Shown: positions 23,760 to 36,894 of the stretch, piece after piece
How the letters are laid out: each line of letters opens with the position of its first letter
Numbering within the stretch: the stretch's first letter is position 1
Assembly (NCBI GenBank): GCA_021030915.1
Contig: JAGEMR010000004.1
Span: forward strand, 186,001-250,000
Direction of reading: 5' to 3'
DNA from: Astrothelium macrocarpum
Lineage: Eukaryota > Ascomycota > Dothideomycetes > Trypetheliales > Trypetheliaceae
Length of the DNA stretch: 64,000 nucleotides
Made by a program: the position numbers and the translations under genes
Notes under the pieces: generated by a model
Seen by the model: the letters and a program-made list of their open reading frames with translations, nothing else
Databases searched by the model: none
What the model was told of the DNA's origin: nothing

Positions 23760-26700
23760 TTAGAGACGCCCTATACTCATATTAGCCTTCTTCGAAAGAT
23801 AGATATTCGTTTTGTTGGATATTTCTTAAGATTTTTAGATGAAAAAAAGGCAAGACTTACGAACAAATACGCCAATTCCCCTGTTGACAAACGACCCAAT
23901 TTCTTGCTTTCTCCCTCGTCAAGTGCGGTGAGGATGAGCTCACGTTTCTTTTCCTGCAGCGCTACGATCCGGTCCTCTACCGTATTCTCCACAAGCACCT
24001 TGTGCACATGTACACTACGTTGTTGGCCAATGCGATGTGCGCGGTCGATGGCTTGCTCCTCAATGAATGGATTCCAGAACGGGTCGAGGATGATGACCTG
24101 ACTTGCAGCAGTAAGGTTGAGCCCTGCATTTCCTGCCTTCAGAGACACGAGCATAATCTTGACACTTGCACGGTCGAGAAAATCATTGACGGCCTCGTTA
24201 CGGCTATTGGTGTTCATGGAGCCATCGTAACGAGTAAAACCACCGAGATCGGTGCCGTCGAAGCTGAGAGCAATCTCGAGGAGATCGAGAAGTGAGGTCC
24301 ATTGGCTAAAGATGATAGTCTTCTCACGAGGGTCGTTTTGGTGGATGTTTCGAAGGATGGTCAGGGCCTGGTCTATCTTACTTGACGAAACAAAATTCTT
24401 TCTGAGCTTCTTAAGGTACTTTTGCTTGGCCTTCTTGTTACGCATGCCCATCTTCTTAAGTTCCGCCAGAGTTTTGGCTTGTCCGGGTGCCTTCTCTCGT
24501 CCTTTCCCTTTGGCATCCTTTTTTCGTCGTCCAGCTTTCTTCTTTCCAGATTTTGGCTTAGCGTTGGAGCTTGATTCAGCTTGATTGTCGTCGTCCTCCG
24601 TCTCTCGGGCCCCTTCCTCCTCATCATCAACCACGAAACCTCTGAGATTGCCCTGATCATCAACATCATCATCGGAATCATCGTCAGAGTCATCACTATC
24701 GGAATCGGAATCAGAATTCGAATTAGCTTCTGCAGGTCTTTCAACCCCTTCATCCTGCGCCAGTGTCTCGGGCATATGCACACTTCTAAAAGTCTTGTAA
24801 TCAAGCAAATCACTTCGCCTAATCGGCCCACGACACTGCGGACACTTGGCTGCCGCACTTTCATCACCCTCACGAATAGCCCTCGAAGGGTCAGATAAGC
24901 TGGCGAAGCAATCGAGACAGGTGTCGTGTCCACATGGGAAGAAGATTGCTGGATTTTCCACAGCATCGTAACACACTGGGCACTCGAAACTGCCCTCCGC
25001 ATCTTTGATACGTTGGACTACTTCTGGTGCAAGCCTGTGAGCTAATTCCGGCATGCGCTCGGGGTTGTCGCTAACTTGCTCTGCTGTCACACTCCAATCC
25101 TTCATGAGATGGGGGTGGCAACAGCACTGCCTCAGGCGCAGAAGAAGCGTAAGCATATTAGAGTAGTTTTTGCCCACAGTGCCTGCCTTCAGGTACTTAT
25201 TAAATGTAAGCTGGCTGCGTTGCTCCAACGAGTCATACACTTGTTTCTCATCGTCATTGAACAGAGCGTGCGCTTCCTGAACAGTTCGTTCAGGGATCCT
25301 GATAATGGGTTGACCGTCAATCTTGGTTTGCTTTGTCCGACGAAGCAAAATTGCTTTGAGAAGGGCCTGAAGTTTCTTCATTGCCGAATCCTTGGTAAAC
25401 TTGTAGTGATCCTTCAATGGTTTGACGAAGTCCTTACGGAAATCTTCCCAATGACAGTATGGTTTAATACGCAGAAAGCGTATCAAGGAGTATAGTTCTT
25501 CGACATTGTTCATCATTGGAGTGCCCGTCATGCAAATTCTGTATTTAGCATGCAACTTACAGGCAGCTTGTGAGACTTGTGTTGATCTATTTTTAATACA
25601 CTGCGCTTCGTCGACAATGACACGGTACCATCTACAGTCATCACCAATCAAACAAACCTCTTCGTCTTTGCGCGGACGGGCGTCACGGTCGGTTGTCTTA
25701 CGAAACTCGAATTTTTGAAGCCTCTTCAGTTCAGTGCCTAGCTTACCAAAAGTCGTTAGAACGACGTCGTATTGACTTAGCCGAGCGTGGGTCATGTTCG
25801 ATTTCTGACCGTGAAAAATGTAGACCGAAAGTTTGTGGGATGGTTTGATTTTGTCTTCAATCTCTCGCTTCCACTGCCGTAGCAATGCGACAGGAGCAAC
25901 AATGAGTGTCGTTTTACGCAACCTGTCTGAGGAGCGGCGAGTAACCATAAGAGCCAGAGCTTGAATGGTCTTTCCCAGGCCCATATCATCAGCCAGAATA
26001 CCCCCACGATTTGAACCTTCCTCCATCTTCACGAGCCATTTTAGTCCAAGAAGCTGATGCGGCATGAGCGTCGTCTTCATTGGTTCTGGGGTATCCCCCC
26101 GAAGCTCAGGTGGCAGATCTTCATCGGCTGAGATGTTCTGGAGAAGATCGTTAATTTCTTCGCGTGTTTTTGTAGGGTCACTGTACAAGTAGTCATAATC
26201 ATGACGAACAGGATTATGGAGATAGTCATCCATCGGATCTCCTACAAGAGGATTGTTTGGTTCAGTCTTGACAGAGCTGTTACCATACCCACTGTAACCA
26301 CTGAAAGAACCTGAAGGGCCGCCATAGGATGGATACACGTTCCGATTCTGTTGCACACCAAACGATTGTCCACCGATTGGCTGTCCGCCGAATGGGTTTA
26401 ATGAACTTGCAATATCACCCATGACCTGACCGAAGTTCTGGAATGCATTGGCAACGTTGTTTTGAGTCTGTGCCCAATATCCAGTTGGGTCCGAATTTGA
26501 TGTAGGCATAGGCTGGCTCCTCTCTTGCAAATAATTCTGGTGCTGATAAAGATCGGCGAATGGATCATCATATGAGTAGGGCTCTGTGTACTGAGTTTGG
26601 CTTTGTATCTTTGCCGGTGCTGATTGGTAATGATTCGCAGGCACAACGTTGGCGTTGTCTTCTTCACTACTGTTGCCAGTGAGATCAATAACTTCGGCAG

Positions 26701-27679
26701 GACCATCAGCATATCTTAGACTCGAACCAGAATTATACGGTTCAATTTTGGGAGCAGGACCTCCCATAGCAGATTGATTTGAGGGGGTCGACGTGACATC
26801 ATGAATAGAAGGTAAATAGGGGAGTGGTCGATCGAATCTGCCGGAACCTGGAGTAGTCCATTCCTGTTTCACAGACAATGGGGAGGAAGACGGAGAAGTG
26901 GCATCGGTACCATTCCATGAATTTACTCTTGGCGCATATGACCCCATGCCAGAAAGCCTGCTATAAGCGTCGTCAGAGTTGGAATTCGATGCTCTGGAGC
27001 CAGTCCAGGTTGAGAAAGGCATTGAACCCGATGCTGATGCGGATCCAGAATTTGACATGTTCGCAGTTCCTTCTTGAAGTGCTTTCGCCATCTCATTGTC
27101 TTTACGTTGTTGAGTTGCTCGATCGTAGGCTTCTTTCTCAAGCTCCTTCCGACGCTGTAGGGCCGACTGGTAACTAGGCATGGAGAAGTTGGAGCGCTGC
27201 GAATTGCCAAAACCTAGCTGTGTCGGTTCAAGCGAGTTCGTCGACGATGGAGATGACAGACCGGCGTCAGGAGTCGTGCGTAGTGACTTGTTCTCGTAAG
27301 GCATTACTCCCTCCACAAAAGAAGGCTCACGAGGACGCTTGAGATGGGAATTGTTGAAGCCTCCAGAGGGGTTAACCATGCCGGAGTCATTGTGCGAAGC
27401 AGGGGTCTGATTATTATAGTCTCCAGTTCCGTCAAAATATGAGAAGGCGTTTGATTGATCTCCCCACAACGCAGAATCTACATTTGGAGGATGGATTTGG
27501 TTGCTGCCCGAGTTCTTTGCCATTAACAGGCCTTCAAGGTATTGTATTTTTTCTTGGAAGTTGTTCTGCTCTTGGAGGAAACTCTCGCTGGTAGGGTCGA
27601 GGCTTTCCAGGCAAGTCTGGATGAAGATAATGTCGTCCTCGATTTCCTCGGCCGAGGAAGCTAGAGTCAATTGAGACAT
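23760..27679 (-). CDS. ULS1: SNF2-family translocase with RING finger, ULS1/RIS1-like
   Basis: DNA-dependent ATPase with an embedded RING finger, about 1300 residues, resembling yeast Uls1. Uls1 is thought to remove or ubiquitylate SUMO-modified proteins on chromatin. The N-terminal 500 residues are disordered but contain a SUMO-interaction-like motif (EVIDLTGNSSEED, near 330). The SNF2 part has LADDMGLGKTIQ (Walker A, near 560) and VDEAQCIKN (Walker B, near 690). A C3HC4 RING lies at about 900-950 (CPVCYD...CGHDTC..C...CPQC). An acidic Asp/Ser stretch and a Lys-rich stretch follow, then the helicase C-terminal lobe (IIFSQW, AGLNL, DRAHRIGQ). The main frame is open from ATG 27679. After ELAYLF a GTAAGT donor at about 23858 suggests a last intron. 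With acceptor 23787 the protein ends at 23760; unspliced it ends at 23777. Confidence 0.92.
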
Positions 27680-29236
27680 TTTGAAGGTGAGGCACAGAAA
27701 TCAAGATTGCATAGCGCGCGCGCGGACAGTACTGCTTGCAGCTCAGCAATGGGATCAGCGTAATCGACCGAGTGGGAAAAAGCACAATAGAATGAAACAG
27801 AATGGCTACGCCGAGGCAATAATAGGGTACAGAGAAAACTGGTAAAGCAGAACCACAAGGCTCCGTGAGGCCGGCCACATGACAAGGGTATACAATCGGG
27901 CCAAGTGAAGGGAAAGTTTGGAACCAGTGATCAGGAGCGGAGGACAGAGCCAACAGGACCAACGCAAGGCAAGCTGATGTTGAGCCGCAGGCAGCCGGGG
28001 CGTTGGAGAAAAATGGATCAGGCAGGCAAATGACTGAAGGTGGTGCTATCCGACGCGAAACAAAAGTAACGCGTGTGCCACCAGCCAACGTCACTTTTGC
28101 TGCAAGCTCTTCACTCGCTCCGTCTAGCCTGATCCCTTAGGCATCACTGCTGAACCTACCTTAATTTGACTTCCTATTCTTGCTCGCCGTGGATTCTGGG
28201 ATGCTGAGTCACACGCTATCACTTGGGCCACATGAATCATACATGTATGATGTAGTAATAGTAATACCTTATCTAGTAGCATTCCCTCTTCGGCATTCAG
28301 TCAGTTTTGGGTTTTGCCCCGTGACCAGACTGCGAGAAAGAAATACACCGACCCAGCCTCATATGCGGGGCCACCAACTGAATGCAGTGGAACTCTGCAC
28401 CGTGGTGGCGAAGACCAAATTTAAACCCTCCATTCCGCATCCAGCATGCGCACGCAGTTCATCGCGCTCACAAGGCACGAGGAAAAGGTCCAATCAATTG
28501 CAAGTTTGTAATTCAGGCAGTAGCAGCAAGTGCTTTATCCATTCACAACGCATGCTTTTTGCCAGCGCAATCAGCAGACTGTGCCAGTGGTGGCTAGCTA
28601 TTTGAAGTTTGTCTCTCTTTGCTGCTCAGCTCAGCCTGGACGCTCACAGCACGGCCCCCACGCAGTCCCTCCAGACCCATACCCATCCCTGCCCAAAAGA
28701 GTACCGACCTACTAACTATAAGACCTATAGAACAAAGAGGATTCGTGACGTGGTCCAGTCGTCTCCATCCACACAACAAGAAAATAGTCCACAAAAAGAA
28801 CTTTGTCGCAAGATCCCCTTGTCAAGCCCAAAAAAAGATTCTAAACCCCGCATCCCGCTTAGAAAAAGCATCGCGAGATGCTGTGGTTAAGGAGGTTGTC
28901 CCGGCTGATGAAACCGAGTGGACGCAAGGCGATTGTGCTCATTAGCCGAGACTCCACGTAACGCCAAACGCACTGCCGAAAGCGAAAAGGATTCGAGGTG
29001 AGGAAAGTACGAAATCGCTTGCAAAGAATGCATCGCACCAGTCGTAAGAATAGTAAGCTTGAGAGCGTTTCAACTCGAGCGGCATAACCGAAGAATAAAA
29101 ATCTGGCCCAGCAAATCCTTCAAGGTCCATAGCAAGAGATCGCACAGACTCGCTGCAAAGGATAAATGAATGAGCGTTTCAGAATGAGCTCGGCGTAAAA
29201 GTAGAAAGCCAAAATTGTTCGCTGCATGCTCTAGCG
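27680..29236. other. Intergenic region upstream of ULS1-like, downstream of NIK1
   Basis: These 1.56 kb lie between the 3' end of the histidine kinase gene and the start of the ULS1-like gene, both on the minus strand. Open frames such as 27534-28094 lack known motifs and partly overlap the translocase gene. No RNA gene or repeat is recognised. Confidence 0.5.
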
Positions 29237-32200
29237 TCATGAACTGTGTGATCTATACAGCACCTGTAACGATATTAGCTTCTGTTCCTGGCACCGATGC
29301 TTCTTATCTCCCCCACTCACCCTTTCGAACGGGTCTGATTGATCCGCCGTGATAATACTTGGACTATCTTCCGCACCCTGCCCAAGATCCGTCGCTCCTC
29401 GATTCGCCATCTTCGGTCGTTTGGACGTAGGCCGATTACCACCCGGACTTGTAGGTTCCTGCACCACGACCTGGGGCTCGGTATCGCCGGCCTGGCCATC
29501 GCCACCAATGATGCTGCGACGTTGATCGTTGCGATCCAGGAGAGCGCCGCCGAGAGTGGCGCACTTGAGGATGGTCTGAATGAGCTGATTTTGCTTGAGC
29601 GGTTTCGAGAGGTACTCGTCCATTTGGGCTTGGATGCACTTTTCGCGATCGCCGAGCATTGCGTGCGCCGTGAGGGCGATGATCGGAGTGCGGGATAGGG
29701 AGTGTTCGGCTTCGTATTCTCGAATCTTTTCGGTGGCTTCGAAACCACCCTTGAAGTACGTAAGTGGTGGAATGCGCAGGATGAGAGCTAACGTAAGAAC
29801 TTACCATAACGGGCATCTGAACGTCCATAAGGACGACATCAAAACGTTTCCTCTTGATCATCTCTACCGCTTCAAGGCCATTCTTGGCAACAGTGGTTCT
29901 GTGATGATACTTTTCGAGAATCTTGACAGCCAGTCGTTGATTGACAGCATTGTCCTCCGCGAGCAAAATGTCAAAAGACTTGGAGTGATTGGAGATGGAT
30001 GGGGCCGCCCTTCCCTCTAATGCGGGGATCATTGCATTTCCCAGATCAATGGAAAGGCATGGGACAGTCATATAGCTTGAGATGCCGTCTTCGAGAGCTG
30101 ACTTAAAGCTCACGTCTACGACAGGTGCAAGCATCACAACCGGAATATATTTGAATTTTTCCATACTCCGTAATCGCCGGGCAGTCTCGTTGCAATCGAC
30201 TATGACACAGTCATAGGCATGGCCCGCTGCGCTTGGAAGTTCAGGGGGAGGCAAATCATTCTCGCTATTGAACACAGACGGCTCCAGGTCCAGCTCTTGA
30301 AGATGTCCGAGAATTTCTTTTGTGCATCCCGTGTTGCCTTCGTCAATAAACAGTACCGTGTGATTCTTATAAGCACGGAGCTGCGGTGCAATGGCGGTCA
30401 GATCAGGGTTGCCCAAGCGAACCTTGAATGTGAAGTAGAAACAGCTTCCCCTGCCATAGTCAGAGGTGACCCACATATCACCACCCATAAGGTTGACCAG
30501 TCGTTTTGAAATCGAAAGGCCGAGCCCTGTGCCTCCGAATTTACGTGTGGTTGAGCCATCAGCTTGCTGGAAGGTGTCAAAAATGAGGTTTAGTTTGTCG
30601 CCATGAATCCCGATGCCAGTGTCCGACACTGCAAATTGGAAAGCATACTCGTTTGGACCACAATCGTCTTGAGGCGCTGCGGTTATGGAAAGTTTCACCT
30701 CGCCGCGTTCTGTAAATTTGATTGCATTTCCAACAAGGTTCAAGATGATTTGTCGTAGCCGGAAAGAATCTCCGATAACGTAATCTGGAACCGAGCTATC
30801 CACCGCGTAAGCCAGATTAAGCAATCTTTCATTGGCCTTGACGGCAAGAGTCTTGAGCGCGTTGAACACAGTGCCCCTAAGCGAGAAAGGTATCTGTTCC
30901 ATGACCATACGATTCGCCTCAATCTTGGAAATGTCCAGAATGTCGTCAATGATCGTTAGTAAGCTGTTGGCCAAGTTGTGCACGATGTTGAGCATCTCTC
31001 GTTGATATGCACTTAGATCGGTATCGAGCGTCAGCTGCGTCATGCCAATGATACCATTCATGGGCGTTCTGATTTCATGACTCATGTTTGCGAGGAATTC
31101 CGATTTTGTCTTGTTCGCAAGTTCTGCTGCCTCTCTCGCAGCCTTGTTCTTTTCAATACTATCCCGTAAATCCATTATCATTTTATTAATCTTCCTCTTC
31201 AATTGATCCATTTCGCCCGACGTTCGAACGGTAATCATCTGGCTGAAGTCGCCAACCATGGCTGCATTCGTGATATCACTGAATGCGCGTACTTGGGATG
31301 TAAGATTTTGCGCCATAATGTTAACATCAGTGGTAATCTCCTTCCAACGTCCAGCAATGCCCTCGACGTCTGCTTGGCCGCCCATGATGCCCTCGACTCC
31401 GACGTCTCGTGCTACACCTTTGACAGCCAAAGACCAGTTGTCCAATCTCTCAACCATATCATTTATGGTGTCTTTGAGCACGAGTATTTCTCCTTGGGCT
31501 CCGACTTCTATTCTCCGGCTGAGATTTCCTATAGCGATGGCCTGAGTAACTTCGGATATGCTACGCACCTGGCTTGTCAGGTTGGCAGCCATGGTGTTGA
31601 CATTATCCGTCAAGTCTTTCCATTTCCCTTCGACATTGCGAACCTCAGCCTGGCCACCAAGAGTTCCTTCTGTTCCCACTTCACGAGCAACCTTGCTGAC
31701 TTCTTGAGCAAATGTTCCAAGCCTGTCAACCATGGTATTAATAGTGATCTTAAGTTCCAAGATCTCCCCATTAACTTCGGCTTCGACTTTCTTGCTCAAG
31801 TCGCCTTGGGCGACTGCTGTGGTGACTTGGGCAATCTCCCGGACCTGCGTGGTCAAGTTCATGGCCATGCCATTCACATTCTCAGTCAAGTCTCGCCAAG
31901 TGCCTTCAACTCCATAGACTGTCGCTTGGCCACCAAGCTTTCCATCAGTCCCAACTTCCTTGGCAAGTTTCGTGACTTCCTGCGCAAACTGTCGAAGTTG
32001 GTCCACCATAGTGTTCACGGTTGATTTGAGCTCCAAAATTTCACCTTTGCAATGGGCCCTGACTTTTTGCGTGAGATCGCCCTTCGCGACAGCAGTGGTC
32101 ACATCGGCAATATCGCGCACTTGGGTTGTGAGGTTCATAGCCATGGCGTTCACATTGATAGTAAGGTCGTTCCACATGCCTTGCACGCCCTTTATCTGTG

Positions 32201-33393
32201 CTTGTCCGCCAAGTACTCCCTCTGTGCCGACATCGCGTGCCACTCTTGTCACCTCTGTAGCGAAATTGCGTAGTTGTACAACCATAGTGTTGATTGTTTG
32301 TTGCAGCTCGAGTATCTCACCTTTTGCGGGCTTTTCGATTTTCTTACTAAGGTCACCATGTGCCACGGCTGTGGTGACGGTAGCGATTTCGCGCACTTGA
32401 TCGGTGAGATTTTCGGCCATAATATTGACTATGTCATGTTAATGTATCATCTTGGATTTCAGGGGGTATCCAACCATTTTGTGTAAGCTCTGCCCAGATG
32501 CCATCAACACCAGGAAGAATAGCCTGTCCACCAAGTCGGCCTTCTGTTCCCACTTCTTTTGCAAGATGCGTCACTTGACTTGCGAATTCTTGGAGCTGAT
32601 CCACCATGCGATTGATGGTCTTTTTAAATATTGAAATTTGAGGGTCCTGCTCTTGTGCATGAATCAACACCTTTTTGGACAAATCTCCATTCGCAACATT
32701 TGTAACAATAGTGCCAATCTCCTTGAGTGCCTTTGCAAATGCAGCATTCGCTTGTTGATTCTTTGTCAGCTCTCGCTTCAAGGCGTGAATGTCTTCCATG
32801 CCATGTTCGAGTCCACCCAACGCCCTTGCCGTCTCTCGCTGTTGCTGGCTCAATTGTGCGCTTACACTCTCGATCGTCTCCCGTTGCGATTTTATCTGTT
32901 CTGATTGTCTGTTGACATGGTCACGAAGGTAACCCAATTGCTCATTTGTCAGTTGCGTGGTTTGAGCTGGACCGTCACCGTTGGCATTTTCTCGATTAGC
33001 CAGGAGATTTGTAACCCAATTGGCACGGGAATCTTTATTCGAGCCAGAGTTCTGGCGTGCAGGAACGGACGAGTGGTTGCGATATACTCGCGCAGGTGAT
33101 TCAGGGTTGAATGGCGTGGCATGGCCAGCTTCGTTGGGGGTCATGGGAAAGACATTACCGCTACCTCCGTTGGCTCGAGCCTCCAAGTATTGGATTCTGG
33201 CAGCTAGATGCGAGAGTTCCTGCTCCAATGTCTTTTTCGCGACTGTATCTGGACCCGGCAGTATGACATCATTTCCTTTGAAGCCGTTCGTCGCAATCTG
33301 ACCGCGGAAGGAGGTGTCGTCGAGAGGATCATATTGCTTCGCGAGATTAGCCAACACTCCAGCAACGGCTGCCGAGGTCTCCTCATCCAGCAT
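29237..33393 (-). CDS. NIK1: Group III hybrid histidine kinase, osmosensor Nik1/Os-1/Bos1 type
   Basis: Cytosolic hybrid sensor kinase at the head of the HOG osmotic-stress phosphorelay, and known in this family as the target pathway of dicarboximide and phenylpyrrole fungicides. Exons 33393-32475, 32428-29805, 29749-29321 and 29263-29237 give about 1332 residues. After a coiled N-terminus, six HAMP units repeat every ~92 residues, marked by NGDLSKK, HGDLSKK, KGDLTQK, QGDLSKK, IGNLSRR and VGDFSQM. Then come the H-box (MSHEIRTPMNG), N-box (ILNLVGNAIKF), DTGIG, GTGLGLSISK, and a receiver domain with acceptor Asp in VVLMDVQMPV. The 57-base intron 29320-29264 is in frame, with GTGAGT donor, CTAAT branch point and CAG acceptor; splicing gives the ending RVLYRSHSS. 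There is no signal peptide or membrane segment. Confidence 0.95.
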
Positions 33394-35236
33394 CTTGGAC
33401 CAATGGATCCTCGCTCAGCAGGTTCGAATGCACATCTGGCTTGCTCTGCGAAACGTAGGCTTGAGGGCGCAAATCGAATGGGATGTGTTGTGGCGGACTG
33501 GTGTCGACTCAAGAAAACACGTCACCTGCTAGCGCCGACCAGAAATTAGAATAGACTAAGTGAAAAATCGTAGTTCCGGAGAAGGATAGGACTGTCGCTT
33601 CGGAGGTTTAACAGGTCAATTTGGTGTAGGTTGAGAGGGCCTTTCCGCTTGGGGGGAGACGGGTAAGCGAAGTGTTAGCCGGGATGGTGCTCGCAAGGTC
33701 AGGGGCACCAGACAACAAACTCCCAGTAACGGGCGGCGTTCAAACTAGGTTCACGGTTGTTCGTAAGTGTAGTAATTTTATCGTCTTAGGGTCGGAGTGT
33801 CTTGAGAATGAGCGCTTCTACGGAGCGTGGATAGTTCGTAGGCAAGGCTAAAGGACCGGCCCACCCTTTCGAGCTGTATGATGCACGCCTAGCTATTTCT
33901 GATCGAGGCATCAAATAGGGGTCTGGCCCCAGTGCAGCAAAAAATTGGCTAAGCCTTTCGCCGCTGCAACCCACCCGTCTCGCGGTTACGTGGACGCTAT
34001 CGGGCGATAGCTGCAGACGCGTGACACCCAATCCACAGCCCGGCTGCTGATGGGCGAATATGTAGATCTCCCTGGGTATTATTGCTTCGTCTCGTTATAC
34101 AAGACGAAGCCTGTGACAAAATTGCTGAGGAATAGACGATTACTGCTCATCGAAAGATGGTTCACATGGGAAACGGCAGACCTGGGCCAATCATGTCGTC
34201 GTTTCGAAACAATCAAGCCTCACAATGCGCGCAATATTCTGATGCTGCCCGATCCTTCATCGATAAGCGCGTTTCAACTTAGACTCCAAAGACGACGGTG
34301 TCCCCGGATGGACGGAATTTGATTCAGGGGTCAGGAGAAAGTCAAGACATTTGCATTGGTCGACATTCTCGATGAATATCCGAAGAAGCGCGTGATTGGT
34401 GCAAGAATGCCTTGAAATCACAAGCCGCCCAGCTCTCATCAAAGATTTATCCAAAATCACCGTACTTGGAGTCGCACAAATTTCGAGACCAGACTGCGTC
34501 ATAGAAGCATTGCGTCACAAATTGTCAGCCGCCCTGTCTTCAAATTTGATGGGTCTTTGCTCATTATTGGGATCCGCGATGAATAGCAGCTAAGGTAAGA
34601 AGACTTGGGCGGCTGTCTGGGGAAAGGGTGAGGCTTAGGTATCTCATGTACCTAGACATGGTCATCTGAGGTAACCTTAATTATTTAGTAGCCCCAATCT
34701 ACCATGACGTATCGTTGAATGTCTGGCTAATCATTGGTATTTCGCCACTGAATTGCATTTGAAAACATCTTTCGATCGTATCATGTTCATGTGTAGCTAG
34801 CTAGCAGGATACAATCGTGCACAATGCTTTACACCGCATCCTCGTACTCGCGATGGATGCATGTTTTGCATGCTCCTCCGCATTCGTGTTCCGTATTCTC
34901 TCCCCGCTGCCTTGAAGCTTGATATGCAAGCTCCGGCTGGTTATTCTAAATGGATACTGAGGATCCTCACATGAACATTCTACAACCAGAAACCATATGA
35001 CTTAAAACGTGGATCGGCCCGGATCAGCCGGGTTCGCTTCTCTGGTCGAGAGCGTTTCCTACCTCATGCACCGTTACAAGTGGTGTGTGGTCTTTCGGAG
35101 TTGCTCGTATGGAAATGTCAGTATTGGAACCAATGACCACAAGCCGGTTAGCGAGCCGGAAATTCCGCCTCGGTTACTGACAGACTCAAGCGTCGCAGGG
35201 TACAGCGGATGTACTGTAGACGCGGGCGTCATGGAA
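33394..35236. other. Long 5' region of the histidine kinase gene
   Basis: 1.84 kb between the Laa2-like stop and the NIK1 start, probably NIK1 promoter and leader. Small open frames show no known motif. The run CTAGCTAGCTAG near 34796 is a minor simple repeat. Confidence 0.5.
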
Positions 35237-36894
35237 TTATTCCCGGACCTTCCTTGCATGCTTCACTAAGTTCTCAATGACTGCTTCAAATGCTTCCTTT
35301 TCCGCCAGCGCGCTGTCTTTCTTCCGACTCCAGAACTCGAGTACTTGTTCAGCACGCTCCTTGAGTCGCTCCAATTGTTCCACATGAACCTTCAGCTCCT
35401 CGGAATTCAAGTTTTCCAGTGCCACATCTGTGGTCGAGCTCAATCTTGTAGCCGCAGAGATGTCAAACTCCGGCGGCGGTGGCGGTCCGCGTCTTTTCCG
35501 CTCTGCTTTGGATGACGTTGAATTGACTGAAGTGGAAGAGTCGTTTTGCTTTTTTAATCTCTCTATAGCACCAGTGGTACGATCGCTTGATGGTCGTGGC
35601 GATAGATTGATTGACGGTAAGACGAGCTTCTTTTGCTTGCTGGCTGGCAGAATTTCATCCAGGTCTACCGGCACCCCTAGCGATACAAGAAACATTCTGC
35701 GTATACGAGAACGGATCCAATTTGGGGGCTGAAGAGGTGGAGGCTCCACGAGCTGCGCCCATAAAGCAGTACTTCGTTCCGTAGTGAATATTGAGCTGGC
35801 CTGTGGTAATGAATCTTTTTGAATCTCGAGCTTGGGGGCATCTGGAAACATGCTTTCTAGATACGGCGTCATAGCAGCTCGCATGGCTTCAGTACTGTCA
35901 TAATCGTCGTAATTAAAGATTGGCTGCATTCCAAACCAATCAGTATTGAATTTAGATCAAATCGAACGTTGCAATTGCAGCGAGCTAGATATGGAGGCTG
36001 CAAACTCACAAAAGGAAACGGCTTGGGAGTGGGCAGATATTGGTTGGAAGAATCAACGCCCACATGCTCTCCGTCAAAGCCCGGCTGCTCAGCGGCTTGG
36101 TCAAATTCGCCAAAATCCTCATGTACATCCCCTTCTTCAAATTCGTCAAAATCCTCTCCAAATGCATCTTCATCACCTTCACCTTCATCATCTTCGATGG
36201 CATCATCTACCGAGCCTGCCAGACGTTGAAACGCAGGCGAAGGCATCAGCGGCGCTGTGCGTAGGGGCTCGCTAGGGGATCGAGATCTATGTATCGAGTT
36301 GGTAGGAGATCCTTAGACACTCAGTCTGTCGTCTGAAAACTACGACGACTTGAAATTGCACCAACCTTTGAAACTGGCACCCTCCGTATCTGGCGACTTG
36401 ATAATCTCATCCGGTTCTGCATCTGCTTTTCGGAGCTCATGTGCATATGTGCCCGGGATTTCACCATGGCTAGGTGTGTCGTCCACTTTTTCAACTACAG
36501 TTCTCGGGATAGAGGTTCCACCAGGCGAACGAATCTTGCCATCTTGGCTCACCCTGGATGAACTGCGACTACGCGAACCTTCTGGGACTATTTCAATCTC
36601 GTCTGGTACGGCATCTTGAGTCCTAATCTTGTATGCCTCTGTGCCTGGCACTTCACCGTGACTTGGCTGGCTGTCCACTCTTTCGACTCTTGTGATTGGG
36701 ACTGGAGAAGCGTCGCCGCTTTGTTTGCCTTCTGAAGCATCTGAGAAGTGCTCTTCACCGTCCGAAGATTCTACATGTGCAGCATTAGACGTCGGGCTAG
36801 CCGTTATGGCATTGCGTATGATAGGCTTACCAAGTTCTCGAGCCCCATCGTCCTCCAATTCCACACTCTTGCGTGGTGGTTGTAGGTCAGACAT
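35237..36894 (-). CDS. Acidic-motif trafficking protein, probable Laa2-like (DUF5102) AP-1 accessory factor
   Basis: About 505 residues from exons 36894-36366, 36311-36010 and 35923-35237. The N-terminal half has two similar blocks of RVERVDSQPSHGEVPGTEAY and VEKVDDTPSHGEIPGTYA type, each followed by a DAVPDEIE- or DAEPDEII-like acidic end. A very acidic stretch with DFGEFD (FGxF-like) follows. The last exon has IFNYDDYDSTEAMR, then a Pro-rich segment (RRGPPPPPEF) and a C-terminal coiled coil (EELKVHVEQLERLKERAEQV). I recall this architecture from DUF5102 proteins, the family of yeast Laa2, which binds the AP-1 clathrin adaptor through FGxF-type acidic motifs. That assignment is from memory and moderate. 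Introns are 54 and 86 bases. The gene is divergent from NSP1. Confidence 0.8.

Noticed and set aside
27534..28094. 186-codon minus-strand frame upstream of the ULS1-like gene
   Set aside because: It overlaps the translocase start in another frame and has no domain; probably leader sequence.
31203..32024. 273-codon plus-strand frame antisense to the histidine kinase
   Set aside because: It lies opposite the HAMP-repeat exon; codon structure of the repeats keeps the opposite strand open. No domain or start context supports it.
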